From Microcaldota archaeon (GTDB lineage Archaea; Micrarchaeota; Micrarchaeia; Anstonellales; Bilamarchaeaceae), in contig JAUSHJ010000054.1 of NCBI GenBank assembly GCA_030648615.1, positions 1 to 56,182 on the forward strand: 56,182 nucleotides of DNA. Reading direction: 5' to 3'. The notes under the pieces were generated by a model. The model saw only the letters and a program-made list of their open reading frames with translations, had not been told where the DNA came from and searched no databases. Shown one piece after another: positions 41,993 to 51,865 of this stretch. Numbering within the stretch: position 1 is the first letter of the stretch; the number at the start of each line of letters is the position of its first letter. Both the position numbers and the translations under genes were made by a program.

Positions 41993-42406
41993 TTAATAGA
42001 TACTAGGTCCATTAGTAGTAACCATCAGATCCCCAATTATTTTGGTTGCCTTCCTTGGTTTATCAACATTAATTGCGAATACGCCACCTTCTCCATCTGC
42101 ACTTAGCGAGTGCATATCCTCAATGTTTATTTTTTCACTTGCAAGTCTGTTTGCAAGTAAGCTGACCGCACCTGGTTTGTTAGGTAATTTAACTACTATG
42201 CAATTCTGTTCTGCAGTAACGAATCCATTTTTTTCGAGGAGCGATGAAGCTTTGATGGCGTCTTTAATAGTCAGAGTGATAACTGCTTGTTTTCCGACAA
42301 CATCGACGTTTAAGCCTTCGATATTTACATTGGCCTTTCCAAGGATATACGAGATGTCTGCTAATAATCCTACCCTATCTTCTGACACCACTGTTATTGA
42401 CTTCAT
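41993..42406 (-). CDS. Protein with two ACT domains
   Basis: The 137-aa protein starts MKSITVVSEDRVGLLADIS. Two ACT domains (1-68, 69-137) each begin with the GLL or PGAV-SLLANRL motif between strand 1 and helix 1 (the usual amino-acid-binding loop). Stand-alone double ACT proteins are sensors of amino acids. GGGGTG precedes the chosen ATG. The partner enzyme is unknown; the asparagine/lysine-type regulators and glnA are further away. Confidence 0.88.
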   Translation of the reverse strand: MKSITVVSEDRVGLLADISYILGKANVNIEGLNVDVVGKQAVITLTIKDAIKASSLLEKNGFVTAEQNCIVVKLPNKPGAVSLLANRLASEKINIEDMHSLSADGEGGVFAINVDKPRKATKIIGDLMVTTNGPSIY

Positions 42407-42573
42407 ACTTTTCACCCCCATAAATTAACCTTATGAGCATTCTAGAAATTCGTATTCTATTAAGTTGAAGAGTTACGAGCGTTCATTGATTTTGCAATCT
42501 CCCGCCTTTCTCTCTTCTTGGGTTTTTCAACCCATGATACCACACATAACGCATAATATGTAAATTTTATGAT

Positions 42574-42912
42574 TTATAGTAACTGAACAACATCCCCACT
42601 TATCAAATCCAAGTGATCGAATGTTTTTCTTCCATCGTTTGTTCCAGCAAGTATTGCACGGACTTTTGCTTTACTTATAACTTTTAGCAATCTTACTTTG
42701 TCAGAACGTTGTAATTGCATATTTTCGTTGCTTGACAATAAATTTCTTAGTTGTCTCGCAGTGTCTATGACGGTATCACATCTGCATCCTTCTCCAATGC
42801 AAATATTGCCACTATCGACGGCGTCTTCGAGTTCCTGGGTAAGTCCAAAAAATTCTTTTCTTTTCAACGCCGGGTCTTCTGATGTGAAAATACTTTTCAA
42901 TGCTTCCATCAT
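42574..42912 (-). CDS. Hypothetical protein, 112 aa
   Basis: The product is helical with a tight Cys group (NICIGEGCRCDTVIDTARQL), three Cys within seven residues that may bind a metal. The C-terminus ends in a short strand (LDLISGDVVQLL). No family recognised. It is divergent from the Lrp gene at 43044 with AT-rich sequence between. The 150-nt gap downstream of its stop (42430-42573) holds only a possible 27-residue basic frame that I do not annotate. Confidence 0.65.
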   Translation of the reverse strand: MMEALKSIFTSEDPALKRKEFFGLTQELEDAVDSGNICIGEGCRCDTVIDTARQLRNLLSSNENMQLQRSDKVRLLKVISKAKVRAILAGTNDGRKTFDHLDLISGDVVQLL

Positions 42913-43043
42913 GTTACCCACCAGATTTATCTTTAAATTATTAACTATTTATATGTTTCTTGAAAAAAACTGTGCAAATAAACATTAAGTTTATAAATCT
43001 AATGGGTAATTTATACATATAATATGTGTAAGGTGCTTAAAAC

Positions 43044-43529
43044 ATGGAAAAATACGACGATCTTGATCTAGCTATTCTAAGGGAGCTGAGGGAAGATAGT
43101 AAACAATCAATTAGAGAGTTGGTTAAAAAAATAGGCTCACATCCGAATACTCTGATGCAGAGGATAAAGCGGCTTGAACAAAATAAGGTTATAATAAAAT
43201 ATTCTATTGATGTTGATTATCGACAAATAGGTTATGATATTCATGCAGTTGCACTTATAAAAGTTAAAAAAGGAAAAGTAGGGGATACTAATCAGTTAAG
43301 TCCTATAACTGATTTACCTGAGGTTCAGGCAGTTTATGCTAGTGCAGGTTCCTATGATGTTGTATGTTTAATAAGAGCAAAAACCCGAGATCATCTAACT
43401 GAAGTTCTCAAAAAAATACAGGAAACTGAAATATTGATAAGATCAAATACACTTTTGGTATTATACACCTATAAGCATCCATACGAGTTTAATCCTTTGT
43501 TAAATACAGGGTACAAAAATATTAGGTAG
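43044..43529 (+). CDS. Lrp/AsnC-family transcriptional regulator
   Basis: The 161-aa protein has an N-terminal HTH (LDLAILRELREDSKQSIRE, IGSHPNTLMQRIKRLEQNKVI) and a C-terminal RAM/AsnC ligand-binding domain (VQAVYASAGSYDVVCLIRAK). Such feast/famine regulators respond to amino acids. TATA-like TAATTTATACATAT lies at about 43007-43020. Its end overlaps the convergent methyltransferase gene by 8 nt. Confidence 0.93.
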   Translation: MEKYDDLDLAILRELREDSKQSIRELVKKIGSHPNTLMQRIKRLEQNKVIIKYSIDVDYRQIGYDIHAVALIKVKKGKVGDTNQLSPITDLPEVQAVYASAGSYDVVCLIRAKTRDHLTEVLKKIQETEILIRSNTLLVLYTYKHPYEFNPLLNTGYKNIR

Positions 43530-44457
43530 TTTCTAGTTCAGGAATAGGTTTGCCATTGGCTGGTTTAACTGCTGTGTAAAGAGAATGTTCTTTTGCACCA
43601 TGTTCTGGTTTTACATCTATTGGTACTGCAGGTTTTAATTTCCAGCCTTTACCGAATCCTATATCTTCTAGTAATTTATATAACTCTCTAGGATGAATAT
43701 GTGATTTCTGGGCAACTTCTCTAATAAGTTTTGCAAAATCAGAGTCTTCAGGCATACTAGTCGATGGAGTAAAATTTAATTCATGTTCTTCCATGGTTAA
43801 TAGGCGTCCTTTACGGTTTAATAATAAGTTTCTGACGTTTCCATATGCAAGGTGTCTACTAGCAAACCATGCAGAAACATAGGAGCATATTGCGATATCA
43901 AATGGCACTTGAAATTCAGGATTAATATCGGTTCTATTTTTTGGAGTTAAGTTCTCTGCGGATGATGGTACTACAATAAATTTAAGTCTTTTTGCAACAC
44001 CGTTAGCTTGCATCTTTAAACTTTCGAATTTCTCATTAGCTGTTGCAATCATATTAAGTGCATCGTCTACTAGTACAAGGGTCATTTTAATATCTGTATT
44101 AGCTCTCAAATGAGGTAAAATACAATTTCTAACAAAATGGGATTCTATCTCACCCGTTCCACCACCTACACTTATAATTCTAATTTCACTAGCTCTTTTT
44201 AATCTTCTATGCAATAATATAGGGGCAAGAAGATCTATCGAAGCTTTCATTCTCTGATAATGGTTAGTATCAGAACCCATATGGCAGTCATAGCGAACAG
44301 TACCTCCGCTATTTCCTCGTTCACCTAGATAGTCAAATAATTTTCTTACTCTTTCTTGTTCAGATGGTGAACGAACTATTTGAAGGTGTTTAGTTGGAGC
44401 TGGTGTTAGCGTTACAGCATTGCGGACTCTAATACTAGCAGTTGAAGACTGAACCAT
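43522..44457 (-). CDS. Class I SAM-dependent methyltransferase-like protein
   Basis: The protein has 311 aa from ATG 44457 (AGGTG upstream). The SAM-binding motif I is IRIISVGGGTGEIESHF, followed by motif II LVLVDDALNMIATANEKF (acidic residue after strand 2) and a motif IV-like FDIAICSYVSAWF. The N-terminal 75 residues are an extra helical region. The substrate is not recognisable. Confidence 0.85.
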   Translation of the reverse strand: MVQSSTASIRVRNAVTLTPAPTKHLQIVRSPSEQERVRKLFDYLGERGNSGGTVRYDCHMGSDTNHYQRMKASIDLLAPILLHRRLKRASEIRIISVGGGTGEIESHFVRNCILPHLRANTDIKMTLVLVDDALNMIATANEKFESLKMQANGVAKRLKFIVVPSSAENLTPKNRTDINPEFQVPFDIAICSYVSAWFASRHLAYGNVRNLLLNRKGRLLTMEEHELNFTPSTSMPEDSDFAKLIREVAQKSHIHPRELYKLLEDIGFGKGWKLKPAVPIDVKPEHGAKEHSLYTAVKPANGKPIPELETT

Positions 44458-44607
44458 ATTTGTATTCACCTATTAAACTCTAATCTACAGTATACTCATT
44501 AGTATCATTTATTTTAAAAATCTATCACTTTATGTCCGTCGATGACATAAACTGTAACTTTATATCATTTAGAAAGCTATTAAATCCCTTTCTTTCGTAA
44601 ATATAAT

Positions 44608-45648
44608 ATGGTAACGAAAGACAAAATAGACGCAATACTCGCTGATTATAAAGATTTCAAGATTGCTACAATTTGTTCTCATTCTTCTTTGCAGATATTC
44701 AGAGGTGCAAGACAGGAAGGCATCAAAACGATAGGAATTGTCAAAGCAGACAAAAAAGAACTCTACGAAAGTTTTACCCATGCAAAGCCTGACGAGTTTA
44801 TAGTAGTTGACGATTACTCACAAATTCCAGAAAAAGAATTATTAGAGAAGAACGCAATAATCATTCCACACGGAAGTTTTGTTGAATACTCTGGAGAAAA
44901 TTTTGAGAAGTTAAATGTCCCAATATATGGAAATAGAAACAGTGTCATCTGGGAACGTTCAAGAAAGAAAATGTTTGAGTGGTTGCATAAGGCAAAAATA
45001 AAAACTCCAAAAGTTATCAAGCCGGACGAAATAACTGGACCTGCTCTTGTGAAGTTTCCAGGGGCAAAAGGTGGAAGAGGTTACATGATAGTTAGTTCCT
45101 ATGAAGATTTTCAACTAAGAGTAGGAGATAGAGAGTGCATGGTGCAGGAATTTCTTGTAGGAGTAAGGGCATACCCGCACTTTTTCTTTTCACCAATTTC
45201 TGATTCTGGTTATAAGACCAAACAAGGTCGATTAGAATTAATGGGTGTAGATCGAAGAGTAGAAAGTAGTGCTGATGAAATTGCACGTGCAGTCAGTGCA
45301 GGCATGAAGCCCACAATGAGTTTCACCGTTATTGGCAATGAGCCAATGGTGTTGAGAGAAAGTCTTCTTGGGGAATATATGGAAATCGGAAAAAGAGTAA
45401 GCGAAACCAGCTTTGATCTTTTTGGTGGAATGTTCGGTCCATTTTGTGTTGAAACGATAGTTACTGAAGATTTGGAAATTTATGCATTTGAGATTAGTGC
45501 TAGAATTGTCGCAGGTACGAATGTTTATCCGGATGGTTCTCAGTACTCTCTATTTTATTACGATGAACCAATGAGTGTTGGAAGAAGACTTGCTCGTGAG
45601 TTGAAAGTTGCTTTCAAGAAGAAGAGGCTTAGCGAGATTGTTTACTAA
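44608..45648 (+). CDS. purP: PurP-like formate-AICAR ligase, paralogue 2
   Basis: The 346-aa protein shares order and motifs with the gene at 40217: ATICSHSSLQIFRGARQEG, a GNRNSVIWERSRKKMFEWL region, FPGAKGGRGYMIV (glycine-rich ATP-grasp loop), MGVDRRVESSADEIAR and FEISARIVAGTNVY. The glycine-rich loop is closer to the classical PurP than in paralogue 1, so this copy is the better candidate for FAICAR synthesis. It converges on the hydrolase gene, sharing 4 nt. Confidence 0.92.
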   Translation: MVTKDKIDAILADYKDFKIATICSHSSLQIFRGARQEGIKTIGIVKADKKELYESFTHAKPDEFIVVDDYSQIPEKELLEKNAIIIPHGSFVEYSGENFEKLNVPIYGNRNSVIWERSRKKMFEWLHKAKIKTPKVIKPDEITGPALVKFPGAKGGRGYMIVSSYEDFQLRVGDRECMVQEFLVGVRAYPHFFFSPISDSGYKTKQGRLELMGVDRRVESSADEIARAVSAGMKPTMSFTVIGNEPMVLRESLLGEYMEIGKRVSETSFDLFGGMFGPFCVETIVTEDLEIYAFEISARIVAGTNVYPDGSQYSLFYYDEPMSVGRRLARELKVAFKKKRLSEIVY

Positions 45649-46301
45649 TATATTCTCTTTATCGGTTCATAAAACAAATCTCTGTGCGGATCACGGAGTA
45701 TAGCATCTAATATCGGAGGGTAAGTGTGGTGGCCGCTAGCGATATTTATGTGGGCAGAATCTATAGAAAGAATAGTTACGTCTGCCCTAAATTCAACTGT
45801 AAGTTTTGCAGCAATATCTGGTTCAACCCATCTGTCTCCAGGTGAGTATATTACCTGTCTCTTTGATATTCTGTTCGCCAAAAGTGAAACTTCTCCATTT
45901 TCTAATCCTTCGTGAAATTTAAGTAATGCATCTCTTAATTCTGGATTCTTTGCTTCAACTAAAACTCTTGAAGGTGAAACTGGTGCAACTAAAATAACTA
46001 ATCCTGGAGTTGCGTCTGTTCTTGCTTTAAGCAATTGTAATGCAACGGAACAACCACTAGAATGTGCAATTATTGCAGTAGTTTTATCTATAATTGGTAA
46101 TGCTCTATCTAATGCTTCAAGCCATGCAGATAATTTTGGTATCCCAGATCTGTCAGGTAATTTTGGAAAAACCGTTTCTAGTCTTGCATATTTGCATTTT
46201 CTTGCAAGCCAGCTCTGCCAGTGAATTGCATTGCTACCATTAGTGCCATGTATTATTACAACTCGTTGAATTTCACCAGATTTAAAGTTTCCAGCTTGCA
46301 T
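45645..46301 (-). CDS. Alpha/beta hydrolase of the RBBP9/YdeN type
   Basis: The 218-aa protein starts with strand-loop VVIIHGTNGSNAIHWQSWL (HG oxyanion), has the nucleophile elbow IAHSSGCSVAL (GxSxG-like, HSSGC) and a final Asp/His pair (PGDRWVEPDIA, ASGHHTYPPI). These match small serine hydrolases of the RBBP9 family, often with Trp in the first helix. The substrate is unknown. Confidence 0.88.
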   Translation of the reverse strand: MQAGNFKSGEIQRVVIIHGTNGSNAIHWQSWLARKCKYARLETVFPKLPDRSGIPKLSAWLEALDRALPIIDKTTAIIAHSSGCSVALQLLKARTDATPGLVILVAPVSPSRVLVEAKNPELRDALLKFHEGLENGEVSLLANRISKRQVIYSPGDRWVEPDIAAKLTVEFRADVTILSIDSAHINIASGHHTYPPILDAILRDPHRDLFYEPIKRIY

Positions 46302-46387
46302 ATCTATTAATGTGTATATAAGTGTTTAAAAACGTTTTGATATATTCGTTATGCAGATATTAAAATCTATTTTGTTGATTTATATTT

Positions 46388-47080
46388 ATGAAAGATTTAA
46401 TTGTCCCGAAACATTTGGCCATAATACCTGATGGAAATCGTCGTTGGAGTAAAAAGCACAAGAAAACAACTCAGGAAGGTTATGCTGCAGGTATCCAGCA
46501 CATAGGTGACGTGCTGAAATGGTGCAGAGAATTAGACATACATATGCTCAGCATGTGGGGATTTAGCACAGATAATTTCAAGAGAGATGAAAATGAAATC
46601 GGTCCACTATTTGAACTATTTAAAAGCAATTTGAAAAAAGCATTTGATAGTGATGAAAAAAATAAGTATGAAGTTAAAGTAAGGTTCTTTGGTCGTACTA
46701 ATTTATTTCCAAGGGAAATTCAGGAAATGATAAAAAAAGCAGAGGAAATAAGTTCCAAGAATAATAAATACCAGCTTAACCTTCTTCTGGCCTACGGTGG
46801 CAGGGAAGAAATTGTAGATGCAGTAAATGCAATAATCAAAGAAGGCGTGCAACAGGTAGATGAGAATGCAATTTCAAATCATCTCTACAGCAAAGGGTTG
46901 CCAGACCCAGATTTAATTATTAGAACATCCGGAGAACAGCGTTTGAGTGGTCTAATGCCCTGGCAAAGCAGCTACAGTGAATTCTATTTCTCCAAAAAAT
47001 TATGGCCTGAATTTTCCAAGAGTGATTTTACTGCTGCAATCAAAGATTACTCAAGAAGAATGAGGAGATTTGGGAAGTAA
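46388..47080 (+). CDS. uppS: cis-Prenyltransferase (UppS family)
   Basis: It condenses isopentenyl diphosphate units in Z-configuration to make the polyprenyl (dolichyl-type) lipid carrier used in glycosylation. It has 230 aa. The P-loop-like LAIIPDGNRRWSKKH is at residues 8-22; WGFSTDNFKRDENEI, and RTSGEQRLSGLMPWQ with SYSEFYF complete the five conserved blocks. The product length cannot be predicted. Confidence 0.95.
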   Translation: MKDLIVPKHLAIIPDGNRRWSKKHKKTTQEGYAAGIQHIGDVLKWCRELDIHMLSMWGFSTDNFKRDENEIGPLFELFKSNLKKAFDSDEKNKYEVKVRFFGRTNLFPREIQEMIKKAEEISSKNNKYQLNLLLAYGGREEIVDAVNAIIKEGVQQVDENAISNHLYSKGLPDPDLIIRTSGEQRLSGLMPWQSSYSEFYFSKKLWPEFSKSDFTAAIKDYSRRMRRFGK

Positions 47081-47112
47081 TTATAATTGCTATATGGTAG
47101 AGGGTAGACGAA

Positions 47113-47574
47113 ATGGGAAAAATGTTAACGCAAGATGCAGGGACTTTGGAGAAACCGAAAACATCTGATTCAGTACCGGTAAAAAAGAATAGTTATGAAG
47201 AATTATTCAAGCAAGCACGAACTTACATACAAGAAAAAGAACTAAGATCATTATCTAAGATGTATCTAAGTACAATTAAAGATGAGGCAAATGCAGCATA
47301 TCAGGCTCTCAAATGGGCACAAAAAGACGGAGAAGATTTAACCTTTTTCGTACCATTTCTGAGAAAAAGAGCTTTGGAAGAAGATAAAGGAGATGCTTCA
47401 GCAGCTAATATACTTGGATATTATTACGTACAGAAGGAAGGTACTGCTGATGGAACAGCGAAAACACTAATGCAAGCTTCTATCAAAAAAGGAAAAGATA
47501 ATACTGTAAAAGGTTTGCAAACAGGTATTATGGAAAGGCTTCTCGATCAACAAAAGAAAGATGGTGGAAGCTAG
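47113..47574 (+). CDS. Helical repeat protein, 153 aa
   Basis: It starts 32 nt after uppS. Paired helices with an alanine-rich pattern (DEANAAYQALKWAQKDGED, GDASAANILGYYYVQKEG) suggest TPR/Sel1-like repeats. No signal peptide and no known family. It may be cotranscribed with uppS. Confidence 0.7.
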   Translation: MGKMLTQDAGTLEKPKTSDSVPVKKNSYEELFKQARTYIQEKELRSLSKMYLSTIKDEANAAYQALKWAQKDGEDLTFFVPFLRKRALEEDKGDASAANILGYYYVQKEGTADGTAKTLMQASIKKGKDNTVKGLQTGIMERLLDQQKKDGGS

Positions 47575-47653
47575 TTAGTTTACAATTAAAATGCCATTAT
47601 CCCTAAGCGAAACCTATTTATATCTAATTTGGGCGTTAATTAGCGGTGATAGA

Positions 47654-49033
47654 ATGCCAGTAGAAGAAGTCATGCGATATATCGCTACGAATGAAATAAA
47701 ATGGATAGACTTACAATTTTTTGATATTGATGGTGTATTACACAAAACAACTGTTTCCAATAAGGAAATAGACGCAGACATTTTTACTAAGGGTATTTCT
47801 GCCGCAAATCTCAAAGAAGTATTTGGAAAAGATGATCAAGGGGAGACAATACTTAGACCAGATTCAGATACATTAGCCAGGTTACCATGGGAGCCTTCTT
47901 CTGTAAGATTGTTATCAGACGTTATGGTTGCAATTTCTAATGAACATTATCTCAAAGATTCCAGATATGTAGTTGAAAGAGTAGAAACTAATCTTGAAGC
48001 AGTTGGAGTGAAGAATGCAAGAGTCGGTGCAGAATTTGAGTTCTACATATTTGACGCAGCTACTGTCGATCGTACTACTAGTGAAAGAGGTACCGGTACA
48101 TTACTAGAATCGAGAGAAGCGTTTTGGAGTCAGAACGTTCTCGCAGCTACCAAAGGAACCAAGGGAGCATATTCTGCACAACCCTATGATACACTTTATC
48201 CGGCAAGAACGCAATTATCAGAAACTTTGGAAGAAAATTTTGGTTTTGTAGTTGATGGTCACAGGCACGGAAGAGGTCAAGCTGGCCAGCAATCTATGGA
48301 TCTTCACGAATATTCTCCTAAGATGGCTGCAGATGCATTTTCCACTGTTAAATTTGTTCTTAGAAATTTAGTGAACGCAGTAAATGCAGCCACTACTTTT
48401 ATGCCCTACGCCATGGAAGGTGAAAAAGGCAGTATGATGAATATTTCAACTAGTCTTTGGAAAGCTGCAGATAACAACGTATTTTATGATGCCAATGACA
48501 GTTATGCACAGCTAAGCCAAACGGGCAGATATTTTGTTGGTGGATTATTAGAACATGCTGCTGCACTGCTTTTGTTTACTGCACCAATATCAAATTCTTA
48601 TAAAAAGCTTGCTGCAGATCCAAAAGTATTAGGGTGGAGTAAAGACAATTCTAAGGCAATTGTACAGGTGCCTCAGATGAAGAAGAATAATAAGGAATCA
48701 AAACGAGTTGTCTTTACTGGTGCAGACCCATCGATAAATCCCTATCTTGCTTATGCAGCAGTTTTAGCTGCAGGTCTTGATGGCATAAAAAGTAAAAATG
48801 ATCCTGGTGATCCGGTAGAAGAAGGAAAAGAAGAAACTAAGAAGAGAAAATGGGCAGAACTGCCATCTACTCTTTATGAAAGTATCGAAGCTTTGGGCAA
48901 TGATCCTAAATTTATAAAAGGTGTCATTCCATCAGAGCTTTTGGATACGTACATAGACAAAAAGCTTCTTGACCATAGGGAATCGTTGAAAGCTGTAAGT
49001 GCTTGGGAAACTAAGAAGTATTTTAATGTTTAG
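47654..49033 (+). CDS. glnA: Glutamine synthetase type I
   Basis: GlnA makes glutamine from glutamate, ammonia and ATP. ATG 47654 (MPVEEVMRYIA), after GGTGATAG and a TATA box (CTATTTATATC, about 47611), gives 459 aa. Motifs: WIDLQFFDIDG, RVGAEFEFYIFD (metal), GHRHGRGQAGQQSMDL (ammonium/glutamate site) and TGADPSINPYLAYAAVLAAGL. The adenylylation loop of enterobacterial GS is not obvious. It is followed by T-rich sequence. Confidence 0.95.
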   Translation: MPVEEVMRYIATNEIKWIDLQFFDIDGVLHKTTVSNKEIDADIFTKGISAANLKEVFGKDDQGETILRPDSDTLARLPWEPSSVRLLSDVMVAISNEHYLKDSRYVVERVETNLEAVGVKNARVGAEFEFYIFDAATVDRTTSERGTGTLLESREAFWSQNVLAATKGTKGAYSAQPYDTLYPARTQLSETLEENFGFVVDGHRHGRGQAGQQSMDLHEYSPKMAADAFSTVKFVLRNLVNAVNAATTFMPYAMEGEKGSMMNISTSLWKAADNNVFYDANDSYAQLSQTGRYFVGGLLEHAAALLLFTAPISNSYKKLAADPKVLGWSKDNSKAIVQVPQMKKNNKESKRVVFTGADPSINPYLAYAAVLAAGLDGIKSKNDPGDPVEEGKEETKKRKWAELPSTLYESIEALGNDPKFIKGVIPSELLDTYIDKKLLDHRESLKAVSAWETKKYFNV

Positions 49034-49058
49034 TTTTTTCTTATTTTTTTATTTTTTA
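49034..49058 (+). terminator. T-rich terminator between glnA and secD
   Basis: TTTTTTCTTATTTTTTTATTTTTT directly follows the glnA stop and precedes the convergent secD end. Confidence 0.45.
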
Positions 49059-49066
49059 AAATCTTT

Positions 49067-50770
49067 CTAATCCAAAATCTTATCAGCAAGCACTGCGTAT
49101 GCTGGTCTGGTTAATAAGAACCCTAGCAGAGCACCAAGCATTGTTGATATCGCAAAACCTACTACTTCTACAATACCAAAATATACGCCGAAAAGAAGCG
49201 GAACCATGGCAATCACTGCAACTATGACATTGGTTCTTATTATTCCAAATGCATAGCTTATTTTTTCTTCATGAGTAGAATCATTTTTCTTCAATAATTC
49301 ATCGGTAATCACTATTTGGGAATCGACACCTACCCCAAGTGCAGCAATAATTCCTGCAATAGCTGCAAGATCAATTTCAAATGAACCTAATATGGAAACA
49401 AGGACGATTAACTCAGCAATGGTTATGCCAATTATTGGTAGTATCAGTTTAATGCGCCTATATCTTATACCTATGAAAATAGATATAGCAACTACTACTG
49501 CTATTAATCCTATAAAACTTAACTTAAGGAATTCATTACCAAGCGTAGGCGGGATAGAAGTTCTGCTTCCAAGTGATATCTGCACTGGGAGAGAACCACC
49601 TTTCAAGATTGATTCTATTTTTCTTTCGTTATCTGTTGCATCTTTTCTTTTTTCCTGAGTTGTTGTTCCTTTGGCGGTACCAGTAACTATGTAATTGTAA
49701 CTAGGTATTCCAGTAGTTATTTGTGGACTTAGTGATGGAGCTGATAATAATCCTACTGCATTCCAACTATCAACTCGTAATTCTTGACTAGTTGTTATAG
49801 GGTTAAACTGAGGGCTAAATTCGTTTGCAGGTACTTCTTTAATTATAAAACCCCTGGAAACAAGTATTTGTTTTATTTCTTCAGAAGTACTATTTGAAAT
49901 TAGAGCTCTAGTTTTATTCGTTTTAGGTTCTATTGTGGAGTTATCATTTAAATCATCAGTCAAATAAAGTTCTATATCATCTCCTTGGAGTGCTAACGAA
50001 TCTTTAATTGCATTCAATACTTCTTTGTTTGTTATATCAATTTGAGTATTTGCACGAAGGTCGCTCATGCTTGCAACAATTATCGTATCTTCTGGTCTAT
50101 CGAGAAACATGTAAATTGGATAATCTGGTTTTCCTTTTGCAGCTGTTGCAAATTGATCTGCGCCTTTTTTATTTACTGAAAAGCTTACACCCCAGTCTGC
50201 ACCTATTTGTTGAAGGTAATTAGCATTTTTTATAGAACTTATCGATTGGGAGTATATATCTTTTCCCGCAATCGCAACTTGTCCACTGACAATTCCAGTA
50301 TATATTCCTTGTTTAGATAATGTTTCTTCAATCAATAAAAGTTGTTCCTGGTCCCCGTTTGGAAGTTCTATAATTATTTGATTGCCGCCTACGGATTTTA
50401 CTCTGGGATTAGATAATCCGAGTACTGTAGCTCGTTTCCTTATTGTAAGAAGAAGATCATCCATAGTCTGAGAATCTACTGCTTTTTCCAATGTTATCGG
50501 AATTCTAGTTCCACCGCTGAAATCAATACCTGCTTTCATATTACTGTAATTTATTGATACATTTATCAGTCCTAAAAGAATTATTGCTATAAGACAGGCA
50601 AGCTTTACATCATTATCATGCCATACTAACGAAACAATACCTAAAATAATTATAGCTAAAATCATAATTAGGCCGGACATTGCTGAGAATCCACCATAGT
50701 TGATTATACCTATTGCAAAAAGTAGAAATAAAGCAACGATTACAAGTACGTTTTTGTTTTTTATTTCCAT
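49067..50770 (-). CDS. secD: Protein translocase subunit SecD
   Basis: SecD and SecF assist the Sec translocon in protein export. 567 aa, with an N-terminal TM region (VLVIVALFLLFAIGIINYG), a long extracellular part containing GIDFSGGTRIPITLEK, and a C-terminal bundle of six TM helices with GVGVDSQIVITDELL. As usual in archaea SecD and SecF are separate proteins; secF is the gene immediately upstream (1 nt gap). Confidence 0.95.
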   Translation of the reverse strand: MEIKNKNVLVIVALFLLFAIGIINYGGFSAMSGLIMILAIIILGIVSLVWHDNDVKLACLIAIILLGLINVSINYSNMKAGIDFSGGTRIPITLEKAVDSQTMDDLLLTIRKRATVLGLSNPRVKSVGGNQIIIELPNGDQEQLLLIEETLSKQGIYTGIVSGQVAIAGKDIYSQSISSIKNANYLQQIGADWGVSFSVNKKGADQFATAAKGKPDYPIYMFLDRPEDTIIVASMSDLRANTQIDITNKEVLNAIKDSLALQGDDIELYLTDDLNDNSTIEPKTNKTRALISNSTSEEIKQILVSRGFIIKEVPANEFSPQFNPITTSQELRVDSWNAVGLLSAPSLSPQITTGIPSYNYIVTGTAKGTTTQEKRKDATDNERKIESILKGGSLPVQISLGSRTSIPPTLGNEFLKLSFIGLIAVVVAISIFIGIRYRRIKLILPIIGITIAELIVLVSILGSFEIDLAAIAGIIAALGVGVDSQIVITDELLKKNDSTHEEKISYAFGIIRTNVIVAVIAMVPLLFGVYFGIVEVVGFAISTMLGALLGFLLTRPAYAVLADKILD

Positions 50771-50771
50771 T

Positions 50772-51863
50772 TTAAGCGACCTCTTTTTTCTCTACATACC
50801 AGAGCATCAGCACTCCATTTATTCCCCAGGTAGCAAACAAGTCTCCTAAGAGTCCGGCAAGTGCAACTGCTGATATTTCGTAATATGTATTTATTCCGGT
50901 AAATGTAGCAAGTGCAAATAAAACTAAAAATGCAACAATTGCACTAGACGTCATAGTCATACCAGTTTTCATAGAATCGAATGCCTTTTCTCTAGGATTG
51001 CCACTCTTAGTTAGCATTCTTGTTGTGAGTAAAATATCGGTATCTAAAGAGAATCCGACTAACATTAATAATGCGGCAAAACTTGGGAGTGTAAGAGGTA
51101 TGCCAAAAAGTCCCATGGCACCTAGTGCTATTAGAACATCGCTTGCAGCACCAATCACTACTGCTAAGCTTGGTATTGGTGCTCTCATAAATATGAATAC
51201 AAAAATCGTACTGAGGATTGCAGAAAGCAACATTACTGTTGTTGCACCACTGATGAATTTTTTACTTAAAGATGGACTTACTGTTTCGATGCTTATTGAA
51301 CTATAAGTTAAGTGTTTATTTATAGGGATTTCAATGGACAATCTATAATTCTTATAAATCTCATTATATGCAATATAAAACTCTTTTTCAAATTGGTTTA
51401 GATCTGTGATTGTAGCGGCGTTTTGCGATCGTCCTGCAAGTAAGAACATTTGATTCGAAATGTTATCTAGTTCTGTTTTTGCATTATAATATCCGCCTGT
51501 TGTAATATTTTTATCTTGTTCTTCAATAAGTAGTTGGGTAGCATTAATTATTTTAACGGTGAATTGTTCTTTAAGCTCATCTGCAGTAACAAGTTTTTCA
51601 TTTTGAGGTACATTTATTTCTGCTTTGTAGCCCAAGGTAGTTTCAATTATATCTACTTTAGCATCGATACCTTCTAGTTTAAGGTTTTGCTCTATTACTT
51701 TAGGGTCCATTTTTTGATCGATGGAAAGTGTAATGAGTGTTCCTCCCCGGAATTCCACTCCTAATTTTATGTTAGGCAATAATAAGAGGGATGCCACTAT
51801 AAGTATGAGTGGCAAGATTATGAGTAGCTTATAGTTTCCATTGTAGATATTTGGTAATTCCAT
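50772..51863 (-). CDS. secF: Protein translocase subunit SecF
   Basis: 363 aa. One TM helix at the start, the conserved GVEFRGGTLI motif, a periplasm-facing domain and five C-terminal TM helices with LVGFSLDTDILLTTRML (the D1-D5-like motif). It is the first gene of the secF-secD operon, and hairpin unit I (51866-51910) lies directly upstream, in the predicted leader or promoter. Confidence 0.95.
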   Translation of the reverse strand: MELPNIYNGNYKLLIILPLILIVASLLLLPNIKLGVEFRGGTLITLSIDQKMDPKVIEQNLKLEGIDAKVDIIETTLGYKAEINVPQNEKLVTADELKEQFTVKIINATQLLIEEQDKNITTGGYYNAKTELDNISNQMFLLAGRSQNAATITDLNQFEKEFYIAYNEIYKNYRLSIEIPINKHLTYSSISIETVSPSLSKKFISGATTVMLLSAILSTIFVFIFMRAPIPSLAVVIGAASDVLIALGAMGLFGIPLTLPSFAALLMLVGFSLDTDILLTTRMLTKSGNPREKAFDSMKTGMTMTSSAIVAFLVLFALATFTGINTYYEISAVALAGLLGDLFATWGINGVLMLWYVEKKEVA

Positions 51864-51865
51864 GA

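Noticed and set aside
42430-42573. 27-aa basic frame (GTG start, minus strand)
   Set aside because: Too short and without a clear ribosome-binding site or known small-protein family.
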